DNA from: Codonopsis lanceolata
Taxonomy: Eukaryota; Streptophyta; Magnoliopsida; Asterales; Campanulaceae
NCBI GenBank assembly: GCA_013146195.2
Contig: CM028378.1
Coordinates: 36,852,182-36,916,181, forward strand
Direction of reading: 5' to 3'
DNA length: 64,000 nucleotides
Positions 1 to 10,770 of the stretch are shown piece by piece (the first letter of the stretch is position 1; the number at the start of each line of letters is the position of its first letter). The notes below the pieces were generated by a model. That model ran no database searches. It saw nothing but the letters and a program-made list of their open reading frames with translations, and was not told the DNA's origin. The position numbers and the translations under genes are program-made.

Positions 1-1166
1 CTTCAAATCCTTTTTTTGAGAAATGTATGGAGAATTTAAAGGATACAGATAACGAAGCATTCAAGTGGCTTAATGCAAAGCCACCTCAACAGTGGTCTAG
101 GTCACACTTTAGCACATGGCCAGAATGTGATATTCTGCTAAATAATTTGTGTGAGAGTTTTAATGCAGCAATCCTAGAAGCTAGGGATAAGCCTATAATC
201 ACCATGTTGGAGAACATTAGGGCAATACTGATGAGAAGAACACATGTGTTGAGAGATAAGATGAAGAAAAAAACAAGCTTGTTATGTCCTAAGATTCATG
301 TCATAGTAGAGAAAACCAAGATAGAGTCCACACATTGTGTACCTACCTGGACAGGAAACTCAAAGTTTAAGGTTTTAAGTAGGGGAACACATTTTATAGT
401 TGACATGGAAAAGAAGACATGTTCTTGTAGAAGGTGAGAGCTCACTGGAATCCCATGTGTTCATGGTATGTCAGCCATGTGTTATAGTGGTTTGGAAGCG
501 GAGGACTTTGTGTCACACTGGTACAAGAGAGAATTGTACATCAAGCTTTACAACAATACACTGGATGCAATCCATGGATCTGAAAATGTGGAAAAAAAAA
601 AAAAAACAGGGCCACCACCTATCCTTGCTCCAGTTAGGAAGAAGAAAAAGGCTAGGAGGCCTAAAAAATTGAGGAGGACAGAACCTAATGAGAATCAAGA
701 TAACAGTAGGCCTGTTGGGATTCAGAAACTAGGTAGAGGGGGTGGGTCAGTCACTTGTTCTTATTGTCAGTTACTTGGACATAATGCAAGAAAATGTCCA
801 AGTAAATCTGGTCAACTTGAGAGCAATGTCAAAAATACTGTGAAATGCTCCATTTCTAAGGAAATTGGGCATAACAAAAGAAAATGTCCAAGTAAGGAAG
901 TCAATCAATCCCAAACTGATCATGAACCAATGGAAGACCAAGAAAATGTACTGCATGAGCCACAACAAGACCAAGAACCTGAGGAATTTACTATGAGCCA
1001 ACTTCTTTCAACACCACCACCACCTTCTACACAACCTGAACCTACTCCAAGACAAGCTGCAGCTGCTTCAACACAGAGCCCTAGGAGGTCTTTCAGATTG
1101 CTTAATGTCAGGTTCTCAACCAAATCTGGATTCAAGCCTGGAGAACATATTGACCTTGATGAGTAG
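1..1166 (+). pseudogene. Mutator-like (MuDR/MULE) transposase, C-terminal part, one in-frame stop
   Basis: The frame is open from the window edge to a TAG at 1164-1166, broken only by a TGA at 435-437. Upstream is the transposase C-terminal region (SFNAAILEARDKPIITMLE). The TGA falls inside a SWIM zinc finger: CSCR-R-stop-ELTGIPCVHG keeps the C-x-C...C-x-H ligands, and family members have Trp at or next to the stop position. Two knuckle-like repeats follow (CSYCQLLGHNARKC, then CSISKEIGHNKRKC, whose second Cys is replaced), then a Pro/Gln-rich tail. The catalytic DDE part lies before the window. SWIM plus CCHC is typical of plant MURA proteins. A domesticated relative was considered, but the stop and the repeat-rich 3' flank favour a recently dead transposon. 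Confidence 0.8.
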
Positions 1167-3160
1167 ACTCTTTTAGGTTGGTCTATTATTTTAATTATTG
1201 CTTGTTGTTGGTGTATATTTGTATAATCTCATCTGACTTATTTTATTGCTTTTTTCTGTGTTTTGCAGTCATCAGGATATTACTTTTTGGACATAGTGCA
1301 TGGAATACATGGGCCTTTTTGAACATAGTACATGGAATACATGAGTGACTGCTATTGTGGATTTTTTGTGTTTTGTAATGAAGTCTGGGTATAATACATG
1401 CAATTGTGTTTGTGTTTCATTGTCTTTGTATAATATAAATAATTTGGTGTTTGTTGCAGCAGTTTGTTGATGATATATATATGCATGAGGATTGCTTACA
1501 TAAAATAAAAAAAAAAAACATTCCATTCATTTCCAATAGGCAAAATAAAGAGAATACATTAGAGGTTTAATAAGTTTCCATTTTAACACATCCAACAACA
1601 AAATATACAATACCACAAAATTAACCCCAACCATTTCTTAATACTTCCATACTCCTAAAGCTTATTCATGTCCGATTATGATTAAAATGAAGATGAGGTT
1701 GAACACGAATGATAACACAAAACAAAACCAAAGGCATTTGTTGTTTTTTTTAGTTTCCACTTCAACTACCTTTAGAGGAGGATCAAACCAGAGGAAAAAT
1801 CGACATCCCCTTTCTAGCTACAAGAACAGAAAAAATAAAACAAGTAAATAAAAAAATATTTTTTTAGAAAATTAAAATTTTAAAAAATCAATAACTTACC
1901 CCATATTTTTCACAACCCAAGAACCTCCTTCCTGGATTTTGATCCGTCCATGATGTTCGTATGACAGCCGTCCTTCCACAATGGCAGCGAACTGTGTTCA
2001 TAAAAAAATTATACAATGTTTACTTTGCAATAAAAAAGGTGGGAGCTAACAAGTAATTCGACCAAGGTTCATCTTGCAATAATAAAAAAATGTATAAGGT
2101 TTAATTTGCAATAGAAATGGCGGGAAATAAACTACGGTTTGACCAAGGTTCTTTTTGCAAGACAAACAAATGTACATGGTTTAATTTGCAATGAAAAAAA
2201 AGCGGGAAATATCAGTTGGATGTTGCAGTGTCCACGTCAGCTGCCAACATGACATCCAACTCAGCATCCCGTTAAAAAAATTAACACCACTTTGACGGAA
2301 GGTTTGAATTGCAAAAATGAAAATAGGTGGAGGTTCAATTTGGTGAAAATCAATACACGAGGTCAATTTTGCAAAACACAAAATAGGTGGAGGTTCAAAT
2401 TTTTAGAAGAGTGAATAAATCTGAAATATCTTATAGATATGCTTTATAGACATTTTGTATATTTTAATATATAAGAAAATTACCAAATCAAGATAGAAAA
2501 TAAGTAGTGTACCGAAATATGCAAACGAAGTAATTTTAAATAATTATTTCATATACTTATACATTAGTATGTTCGTAGATGTTATACCAATTGAATACTT
2601 TGAACGATGAAAAACTGAAAATTTATTTATTTCAAAATTTTATTTTTTATATCTATGGGGGCCCATTTTATCATTTTTGCCCTTGGCCCCCAAAGTTCAG
2701 GAACGGCTCTAGATGATGCCGAGATTTTTTTTTAAATCTGAGATTTTTTTTAACTACTCGTTTTCTAAATTTGTAAATTTTCTTAAATCTGAGATTTTTG
2801 AATTTAAAATATGAAAACAAGGGCAAATAAGTATTTAACCTAAGTTAATATCAAAACTTAATTATTATTATTTTTAAAAATGTAGTGGCTCAAGTATGCG
2901 TTTTTATCCAAACAATATCAATAATATGAACCGAAGAAAGCGTCGGTATCCTGAACAAATTTGGATTCAACCCTTTTGGCTCAAAGTGACAAAACCTCTT
3001 TTCTTTCTTTACCTCCAATCTGTCGTCGCCTTAACCTATTACCTATACTAGTAAATCCCGACCCACCACCACCAATATTATATTCTACTCGGTAGTTTCT
3101 CTTTCCCGCACAAAAACGAATACTTTTTCGAAATCAGAAGTAGAACAAAAATCAAACATC
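1167..3160. other. Repeat-derived flank and flotillin upstream region
   Basis: No gene is seen here. From about 1980 to 2400 short phrases recur (ggtttaatttgcaat and aaaataggtggaggttcaa), the style of MULE terminal repeats; this may be the 3' end of the element whose transposase lies upstream. At about 2655-2711 there is a GGGGCC...AGGAACGGCTCTAG end resembling a hAT terminus, without a visible partner. From about 2900 to 3160 the DNA is less repetitive and is the probable promoter and 5' UTR of the flotillin gene; no convincing TATA box was picked. Confidence 0.4.
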
Positions 3161-5226
3161 ATGTATCGGGTCGCCGGTCCATCGGAGAATCTGGTGATCA
3201 CCGGCTTCGGGATTGACGACATCAAGATTGCCAAAAAAAAGTGGATATGGCCGGGCCAAAAGTGCGCCAAGATCGACATATCTCCCATCAACTATACCTT
3301 CCAAGTCCAAGCCATGAGCGCCGAGAAGCTTCCCTTTGTCCTGCCGGCGGTCTTTACTGTCGGCCCGCGTGTCGAAAACGTAGAAAGCATGCTGAAATAC
3401 GCCAAACTGATCTCCTCACACGACAAGCTCTCGAACCATGTCAATGAACTGGTTCAGGGGGTGATTGAGGGGGAAACTCGCGTTCTTGCGGCTTCGATGA
3501 CCATGGAAGAGATTTTTAAGGGGACGAAAGAGTTTAAGCAAGAGGTGTTTGATAAAGTTCAACTTGAACTTGATCAGTTTGGACTTCACATATACAATGC
3601 TAATGTTAAGCAACTCGTTGATGTGCCAGGCCACGAGTATTTCTCCTATCTTGGCCAGAAAACCCAGATGGAGGCCGCCAATCAAGCCAAGGTATGTACC
3701 TAATTCCCTCCTTGCCCTTTGTTCGCCTTATTTTACCCATCATATCATTTTTGTGCCATTTTTCTTCAGTTATAATGCCCTAATTCATGACATAGCCATT
3801 GTTACTTCTAGAGCAAAGTCTTGATATTTGACTAATTAAATAATAATTCTAGTTTGTCATTCTTATATCCTTGTTTATACATACACGACACGATCGAGTA
3901 TTATATTTTCATGTGGTATCAATTATTTATCTATTTTCCCATAGATAAGTATGCCTCGTTGGTACAAGAATAATTTCTCTGTATATGATTACGATACGAA
4001 CCCTAATCCTTGTTTCCTCAATATCTGTTAAAACCAATCTCATATTTCTGCCGCTAAAAATCGCTAATTCCCCACCTTAGGCATATACGTACATATGCAT
4101 GTGTATATATATATATATCATAGTGCCGAGAGGCGCCAAAAAGGCGATAGGTCCAAATTTGAGGCGAGAGGCGAGACGCTCACGGAAAAAATACTAAGGA
4201 AAATTACATAAAATACATATAACTTAACAAATATCAACAAAACATGTTATAAGTGTGAGTATAATACATGAAACTAAGTTCTAACATAATATCAATAACA
4301 CAAATTATGCATTCATAGTTGAAATTCCAATGCATTAGATGAACTTAACTAAAAATTCAAACAAGAAAATAAATAGTTATCAAGGTAAATGAAAAAGAGT
4401 TGAGACAATTTAATTGAAACAAAATAACAGAACAAAGACTTGAGACAATTTAATTGACACAAAATAACAGAGACTTTAAGTTTACATAGGAGAAATAGAA
4501 ACAAATTTAATTGACAATTTTTAAACATAGTTACAGAAAAGAGTTCCAGAACAGAGACTTGATTATTTTTTAGCAGAGTTATAGAACAGAAATAGAAACA
4601 AATTTATAAAAAAATAGAACACATTGAAGGAAACTCTAAAGTCTGACAATCAACACTAAGTTACACGACTGAAGAAAAAAACTAAGAAAGTCTCAAAGAC
4701 TCGAAGTCTCAAACATGACTGAAGAAAAAAAAATGAAAACAGAAAAAGTCGAACACAAAGAAAGGGAAGAAGAGTTTACTTGGAAGTTGGAACTTGGAAC
4801 TTGGAAGATAGCAGACAGACTGTAGAAGGCAAAGATGAAGATGAAATCCTCTCGAAGAAGAAGACGAAGTCGACAGGTCCCGAGGTCCAACACCTGAATC
4901 GCACACTACGTCGCAGGGCTTGTATCGTGAGTCCAACTGGTCGATCTCTGTGGTCGAATGAAGTTTTGGGTTATTTTAGGGTTTATTTTATATTTATAGT
5001 AAACCCTAAACTACATCGTTTCATACTTAATCAGTTTTTAAAAAAAATTAAAAAGTGAGCGCCTTATTAGACTTTTTGGCGCCTGTCGCCTTTAAAAAAA
5101 GCGCCAAAGTCGACGACTTTTCCACGACTTCTGCACATCGACTCACCTAGCTTACTTGAGGCGCCAAGGTGTCGACTCGCCTTGACTCTCACCTGAGGCG
5201 CCAAAGGCGCTCGCCTTTAACAACTA

Positions 5227-5272
<46 letters not shown>

Positions 5273-6704
5273 GAACAAAATGTTTTTTTTTTTTTTTGAT
5301 AAGTAAATTATGAACAAAATGTTAGTGTAAGAATCTATAGGAAATGGGTTTAACATTTGACAAAAACTTGTGTAAGACGGTCTTACGGATATTTTTTGTA
5401 TGACGGATCTTCTTGACCCGATCCACCGTATATTGGTGGGTTGATCTGTGAGAGAGCGGGGCTACGTCTTACGAATTAAGATCTATAAGACGGTCTTACA
5501 GGAGACCTACTCTTAACATTTTTATATACAATAAAATACTTGTTAAACTCTGCTCCTCGTTTATTGCTTTCGATTTCGGCTCTGCCTATATGCTTACTTA
5601 CCAACAAGTTGCCCCACATTTCACGATGTAGAAGTGTTGTTGCAACGTTATTCCAAGACTTACACGGATCTATTGTTTCATTTGTAGATTGATATATCTG
5701 AGGCAAAGATGAAGGGTGAGATTGGCTCTAAGCGGCGACAAGGGCAAACAACGCAGAATGCCGCAAAGATTGATGCTGAGACGAAGATTATCTCGACTAG
5801 GAGGCTTGGAGAGGGTAAAATGGAGGAAGTTAAGGTTAGGGCTGAAGTGCAGATATATGAGAACCAGAGGGAGGCTGAGGTTGTGGAGGCAAATTCTGAA
5901 TTGTTAAAGAAGAAGGCTGGGTGGTCTCAGTCCGCCAAGTTGGCAGAGGTGGAGGCGGCAAAGGCAGTGGCATTAAGGGAGGCTGAGTTGCAGATGGAGG
6001 TGGAAAAGAGGAATGCATTGACTCGCACTGAGAAACTCAAGGCTGAGCATCTGAGCCAGGCTAACGTCGAGTATGACATCCAGGTATACAACATAGTATA
6101 TTCATTTTTTGCTACTTCTTTCTTCGTTGGTTTTGTTGCCTTTGTTATAATATGTGATTTTGATCAAAAAAAGGTGCAAGAGGCAAATTCGGAGTTGTAT
6201 AAAAAGCAAAGAGCTGCAGAAGCAATTCTCTTTGAGAAGCAAAAGGATGCAGAGGCACAGAAAGCAAGTGCAGAAGCAACCTTCTATAGTTACCAACAAG
6301 CTGCGAATGGTGAGCTTTATGCAAAGATGAAGGAAGCTGAGGGAATTGCTGCACTCGCAAAAGCACAAGGCCTGTACTTGAGCACCCTTCTCAAAGAAGT
6401 GAATGGGAACTATGCTGCACTTCGAGACTTCATGATGATCAACAGTGGGATATTCCAAGAAATTGCAAAGATCAATGCGCAGGCGGTGAATGGCTTGCAG
6501 CCAAAGATTAGCGTTTGGTCAGGTGCCAACAGTTGTAATGAGGGTGGAAATGGTGGCAGTGCGCTAAATCATATTACCGGGGTTTATAGCATGTTACCAC
6601 CACTTCTGCAGACAGTGCATGAGCAGACAGGGATGCTGCCACCAGCTTGGCTAGGAACAATGGCCGAATCAAATTCTACTTCCAGTCTAACTACCTCCAA
6701 CTAA
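3161..6704 (+). CDS. FLOT: Flotillin-like protein (SPFH/band 7 membrane scaffold), 3 exons
   Basis: Exons are 3161-3691, 5688-6083 and 6174-6704 (stop TAA), giving 485 aa, the usual length for plant flotillin-like proteins. All introns are phase 0 with GT/AG ends. Exon 1 (residues 1-177) holds the SPFH domain, starting MYRVAGPSENLVITG and ending GQKTQMEAANQAK. Exon 2 starts IDISEAKMKGEIG, and exons 2-3 carry the Glu/Ala-rich heptad region (EAELQMEVEK, YKKQRAAEAILFEKQK) that drives oligomerisation. The C-terminus keeps the family signatures INSGIFQEIAKINA and LPPAWLGT. Flotillins are peripheral proteins of the inner plasma-membrane leaflet that organise sterol-rich microdomains and act in clathrin-independent endocytosis and symbiont entry. 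Intron 1 (1996 bp) carries a hAT-like insertion. Intron 2 is only 90 bp and stop-free. No frame damage is seen, so the gene looks functional. Confidence 0.93.
4119..5228. mobile_element. Non-autonomous hAT-like element in flotillin intron 1
   Basis: The element starts CATAGTGCCGAGAGGCG and ends CGCCTTTAACAACTATG, so the terminal inverted repeats share CATAGT. GGCGCC/GGCGA motifs are clustered near both ends, and the middle is AT-rich without a transposase. Both sides are flanked by atatatat, an apparent 8-bp target duplication, but this lies in an AT microsatellite and is weak evidence alone. Terminal plus subterminal repeats and 8 bp fit hAT. Size 1110 bp. Confidence 0.6.
5229..5267. repeat. 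(AT)n microsatellite
   Basis: Uninterrupted AT dinucleotides immediately after the hAT-like element; a shorter AT tract lies on its other side (4103-4118), so the element probably inserted into the microsatellite. Confidence 0.9.
5361..5515 (+). repeat. MITE-like repeat with palindromic GTAAGACGGTCTTAC ends
   Basis: About 150 bp in flotillin intron 1 bounded by GTAAGACGGTCTTAC (5372-5386) and a second copy of the same palindrome (5486-5499). The internal part reads cttgacccgatccaccgtat. A near full-length copy lies inverted at 53467-53620, a diverged one at 29831-29950, and fragments at about 7705-7745 and 10478-10540, so it is a dispersed family. Confidence 0.6.
6084..6173 (+). other. Short stop-free intron 2 of the flotillin gene
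   Basis: The 90-bp segment interrupts the conserved stretch ...ANVEYDIQ / VQEANSELYKKQ. It begins GTATAC and ends AAAAAAAG. It is a multiple of three with no in-frame stop, and its translation is hydrophobic (YSFFATSFFVGFVAFVIIC). Family continuity shows it is an intron, not coding sequence. Confidence 0.75.
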
Positions 6705-8787
6705 TGTCTTAGCTTTCTCGTTTTCTTAGTCGCACTCTACATATTAGTTAGCAATGCAGACAAAAAAAATATTTATCTATGTGAAATATAAAGTTGGTTT
6801 TTTCCTGGAAAATTTTCATTTTCCACCTAATTGCCAATGTGATATCCCAATCATTGTACACCTCTTTATTGAAGACAATTCCAACGTTTTGTTTTTGTAC
6901 ATATTTCAATCTTTTTTATCTTCATAAGAAAACAACATGAAGAAAAAGAACTGAATGAGAGATGCAAATGTATTAGATAATCTCCCGACCATGTGAAAAA
7001 AATTACATCAAATCTCTAAAATGGTGCAAGGTTCTCCATGCGCCAGTTTTGACGCAGGAAACCCCCTGCTTCCAAATAGAGCAGCTGTTGGCGTCCCTCT
7101 TGGAGGCTTGGAGCTGGGAATTAGGCATTTTCTGCACCATCTTGGTGCTTTGGAGTTTGGAGTACTGTATCAGTGGGGCATTTAAGAAGAAAGATAATTG
7201 AATGAGATGAACAAGATTGGGATTTGGGAGATGCAGAGAGATAGAGTCATAACGACACTAATATTTATTTTGAATTTGTTGGAAATACATACAAGATATT
7301 TTATTAAAATTGTAAAATGATGAAATTGAAATAAAGCAAAATAAAATAAACGTGTACAGCTTGTCCCATAATATGAAGTCTTGCTTGGTTTGCTTTCTAA
7401 TATACTCCCTTCCTTCCTATAAATTAAGACAAACTAATTGATCCATAAACCTTTGGTGTATATTTCTTTTTACACCAGCGACCTATAATCATTAAAGATG
7501 CTAATCACAATCTTTGAATTTTTTTTTTAAGATTGATTGGTCACATGTCGTGTTTCAAGGGCCCGTAAAAAAGAGTCTACATTACTGGTGAATAAAATTT
7601 TTTACTTTAAATATTATTGTAATATGTAGTTTTTTTTTTATAAAAAAAGTCATGTGCATGTGGTCATAATTAAAGTAAAAAAAATAGATAAAAATTTAAA
7701 TAAAACGAGTCTTACAGATATTTTTTGTAAGACGGATTTTTGTTATCCGACCTACATTATGTTTATAGAAGACCTAATAAAAGAAGTTGGAGTAAATGGT
7801 AAAAAAAAGTTTAGAAATGGTTAGGATATTAATGTTTGTGGAATGTGAAAAAAAAAGGTGTTGTAAAATTATTTAGAAAGGGAATTAGTGGAGAAAAAAG
7901 GTACAACCCTTAAAAACTGTACAAGCCTGGAATGACAAATAGAGAGGTAAAGAAATAGGCGTCCAAATCCAATATCCGAACAGAGCATAGGGATTAGGAG
8001 ATGAGGTTTTCCAGATCTCAATTCTCAGGTAAGGACTTGGTACCTTTGATTCTAATGTTGTTGAAAGTTGAAAATGTGGAGTAATTATTTGATGAATTGG
8101 TTTTTGGTTTATCGTTCGGACTTGGGACGGCGTAAGTAATATTGATGGTTCCGGTTCCAGATAATCTATGATTTTACTTGGCTTTGTCAAAATATCCCGC
8201 TCACTGTTAAATTTCTGGTTTCTGTTTGATGGAATTTTATTTCTTTATTTATTTTTTAATTTCCCGTCTGGTATAAAAAATACTCCAATATATTCTTTTA
8301 TGGAGTTTACGTAAGAAACTAACTTAAAATTTGGGTTTTTGAGGTTATTTTGCTGATATATAATTTATTCTTTTCTTTTTTGGTTTATCTTCTCCCAGAT
8401 TTGATTATTTAAGTTAACAAATTCTGTGATTTTATTACATTGTTATAGGGGATCTTAATCTTCTTCTGGACTCCAAAGTCCCAAGTCGTGTTGTTTGTAG
8501 GGATTGAACATGAAACCTCATGCTTTGGGATCGCTGTTTCTAGATTTCAGTGAAAATTAGTCTAGGACAATTGCAGGTTGTGGACTATAGTAAAAGGAAT
8601 AAGAAAAACATCAACATTGACAAGTTAAGTCTTTGCCCTTTCCTTAGTATGATTTTTGAAAGTTGTTAGCCGGTGGACTTATTCAACTTGAATAATGTCA
8701 CGGTCTTCAAATTGAATTGGCTTCTGTAATCATTTCAGGTTTCTGGTTTGCCTTTTTCGTACGACTTCATACTGAGATATTTCTACC
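6705..8787. other. Intergenic DNA: flotillin 3' region and FBL14 promoter / 5' UTR
   Basis: The first 300 bp are the flotillin 3' UTR. A 46-codon minus frame at 7003-7140 has no recognisable family and is not called. A fragment of the GTAAGACGG repeat lies near 7705-7745. Upstream of FBL14, a donor at 8029 (ctcag/gtaagg) and an acceptor ending 8738 (atttcag) suggest an intron in the 5' UTR of up to 710 bp; possible acceptors near 8450 and 8575 could add a small leader exon. Confidence 0.4.
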
Positions 8788-10197
8788 ATGGATGATCTGC
8801 CAGATCAGTTAGTTTGGGAGATATTTGGCAGGATTAAGACAACCGTCGACAGGAATGCTGTATCTTTAGCTTGCAAACGCTTTCACAAGCTTGATAATGA
8901 ACAGAGAAAATCTCTTTGTGTTGGTTGTGGATTAGACCCTGCAAATGAAGCTTTGACTTCCCTATGCTACAGATTTCCCAACTTGAAGAAAATTGAAATT
9001 ATATATTCTGGTTGGATGTCGAAACTAGGGAAGCAGTTGGACGATCAAGGGCTTCGCATTCTTTCGAACTACTTCCCTTTCCTACATGATCTCACCTTAA
9101 GTTACTGTAGTTTCGTTAGTGATGCTGGTATGAGCTACATAGCCTCATGTTCCAAACTTTCCGCTTTGAGATTAAACTTTACACCGAGGGTTACAGGCTG
9201 TGGCATATTATCTCTCGTAATGGGCTGCAAAAGCCTGAAAGTTCTCCACCTTATCCGATGTCTGAATGTTAGTAGCGTTGAGTGGCTAGAGTATCTTGGC
9301 AAGCTTGAAACACTTGAAGATCTTTGCATTAAGAATTGTAGGGCCATTGGAGAAGGTGATTTAATTAAGCTTGGACCTGCTTGGCAAAAAATAAAGCGTC
9401 TGCAATTTGAGATTGATGCTAACCACCGTTACCGTAACGTGAAGATTTATGACCAGTTAGGTATAGATCAATGGCAGAAACAGTGTGTACCGTGCGAAAA
9501 TATGCTGGAGCTTTGCCTGGTGAATTGCATCATCTGCCCAGGGAGAGGGCTTGCATGTGTGTTGGGTAAGTGCAAGAATTTAGAGAAGATTCATTTAGAC
9601 ATGTGTATTGGGGTAAGGGACAGCGACCTTATGTGCTTGGCCCAAAAATCAAGAAATCTTCGTTACATCTCCCTTAGAGTTTCATCAGATCTCACACTTG
9701 ATCTTTTAGGGAACAATACAGTGAGATTGACGGACGCAAGTTTAAAAGCAGTGGCTCAAAACTGTCCAAAGCTTGAAACAGTTCGGCTATCTTTTGCTAA
9801 TGGGGAGTTTCCTTCGTTATCTTCATTTACATTAGATGGAATCTATACATTAATGAGAATGTGTCAGATAAGAGAGCTTTTATTTGACCACATGTATTCT
9901 TTTAACGACGTAGGGATGGAAGCTCTTTGTTCTGCTCAATATCTTCAAACCTTAGAGCTTGCAAGATGCCATGAGGTTACGGATGAGGGACTGGTGCTTG
10001 TTGGCCAATATCCCAGCTTAAGCGTGTTGAGGCTTAGCAAGTGCTTGGGAATCACAGATGATGGGTTGAAGCCATTGTTACGCTCAGGTAAATTGGAAGT
10101 CTTAGTTGTGGATGATTGCCCACAAATTTCTGAAAGGGGTGTTCATGGTGCTGCTAACTCGGTGACGTTTAAGAAAGACTTATCGTGGATGTATTAA
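8788..10197 (+). CDS. FBL14: F-box/LRR-repeat protein, FBL14-like
   Basis: One uninterrupted 469-aa coding exon. Residues 2-45 form the F-box (DDLPDQLVWEIFGRI...AVSLACKRFHKLDNEQR), which binds SKP1/ASK in an SCF ubiquitin ligase. The rest is a series of about 25-residue Cys-containing leucine-rich repeats (LHDLTLSYCSFVSDAGM, LEDLCIKNCRAIGEGDL, LQTLELARCHEVTDEGL, LSVLRLSKCLGITDDGL) that would recruit the substrate. The C-terminus GVHGAANSVTFKKDLSWMY and the central EIIYSGWMSKLGKQ are signatures I recall from Arabidopsis FBL14 (At1g80570). The start is the first Met of the F-box and matches the family. The substrate is unknown. The gene is convergent with the aminotransferase gene, 573 bp away. 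The frame is intact. Confidence 0.93.
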   Translation: MDDLPDQLVWEIFGRIKTTVDRNAVSLACKRFHKLDNEQRKSLCVGCGLDPANEALTSLCYRFPNLKKIEIIYSGWMSKLGKQLDDQGLRILSNYFPFLHDLTLSYCSFVSDAGMSYIASCSKLSALRLNFTPRVTGCGILSLVMGCKSLKVLHLIRCLNVSSVEWLEYLGKLETLEDLCIKNCRAIGEGDLIKLGPAWQKIKRLQFEIDANHRYRNVKIYDQLGIDQWQKQCVPCENMLELCLVNCIICPGRGLACVLGKCKNLEKIHLDMCIGVRDSDLMCLAQKSRNLRYISLRVSSDLTLDLLGNNTVRLTDASLKAVAQNCPKLETVRLSFANGEFPSLSSFTLDGIYTLMRMCQIRELLFDHMYSFNDVGMEALCSAQYLQTLELARCHEVTDEGLVLVGQYPSLSVLRLSKCLGITDDGLKPLLRSGKLEVLVVDDCPQISERGVHGAANSVTFKKDLSWMY

Positions 10198-10770
10198 ATT
10201 TCCAGGATAAATGTTGTCATAATATGCACGTTTTGGACAAGATTGTTAGTATTACTTTCAGCTGTCGAAAATCTCTTTGTTTGTATTGGACTTGCAATAA
10301 TGTATCATAATTTTCTTAAAACTATATTGCCGACCAGAAGTTTAATTAAAAAGTTTCTCAAATATATGTAAAGGAGAGGCATCATGTATTACATGATACA
10401 AGAACAAGGTTTACATTCGAACTCAAAATAGAAGTTTAACAAATCAAAGATTGCGAGTGCGTGTGTGAAAGAGAAGTAAAAGACGGTTTTACGGACATTT
10501 GCTCTGTCTTACAAATAAACATCCGTAACACAATCTTAGAATGCTGCTTTTCATCTCTTTCTCACACACACACACACACGCAGCTCTGTTGACGGGATGG
10601 CATTAGTAGCACTCAAATGGCTAACTGACAAAACATATTATAATTCCAATTTATTCCAAAGTTATAATACAAAAGAGTGGGAATAGTATTCAATCCGAGT
10701 TCCATTGATAATTGCTCTAGCTGTTGAAAAAACCTTTTACCTGATATCTAAAATTTGCATCTGATTTGGT
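10198..10770. other. Shared 3' region of two convergent genes
   Basis: Holds both 3' UTRs. It contains a small palindrome (catgtattacatg, near 10383-10395), a diverged GTAAGACGG-type repeat near 10478-10540, and a CA microsatellite (about 10562-10580). No coding sequence is seen. Confidence 0.6.

Noticed and set aside
6084..6173. Transmembrane insert in flotillin
   Set aside because: The frame is open, but GT/AG ends and exact family continuity across the junction make it an intron; kept only as a possible retention event.
7003..7140. Small minus-strand ORF of 46 codons downstream of flotillin
   Set aside because: No family, no splice context and no conservation evidence; could be chance.
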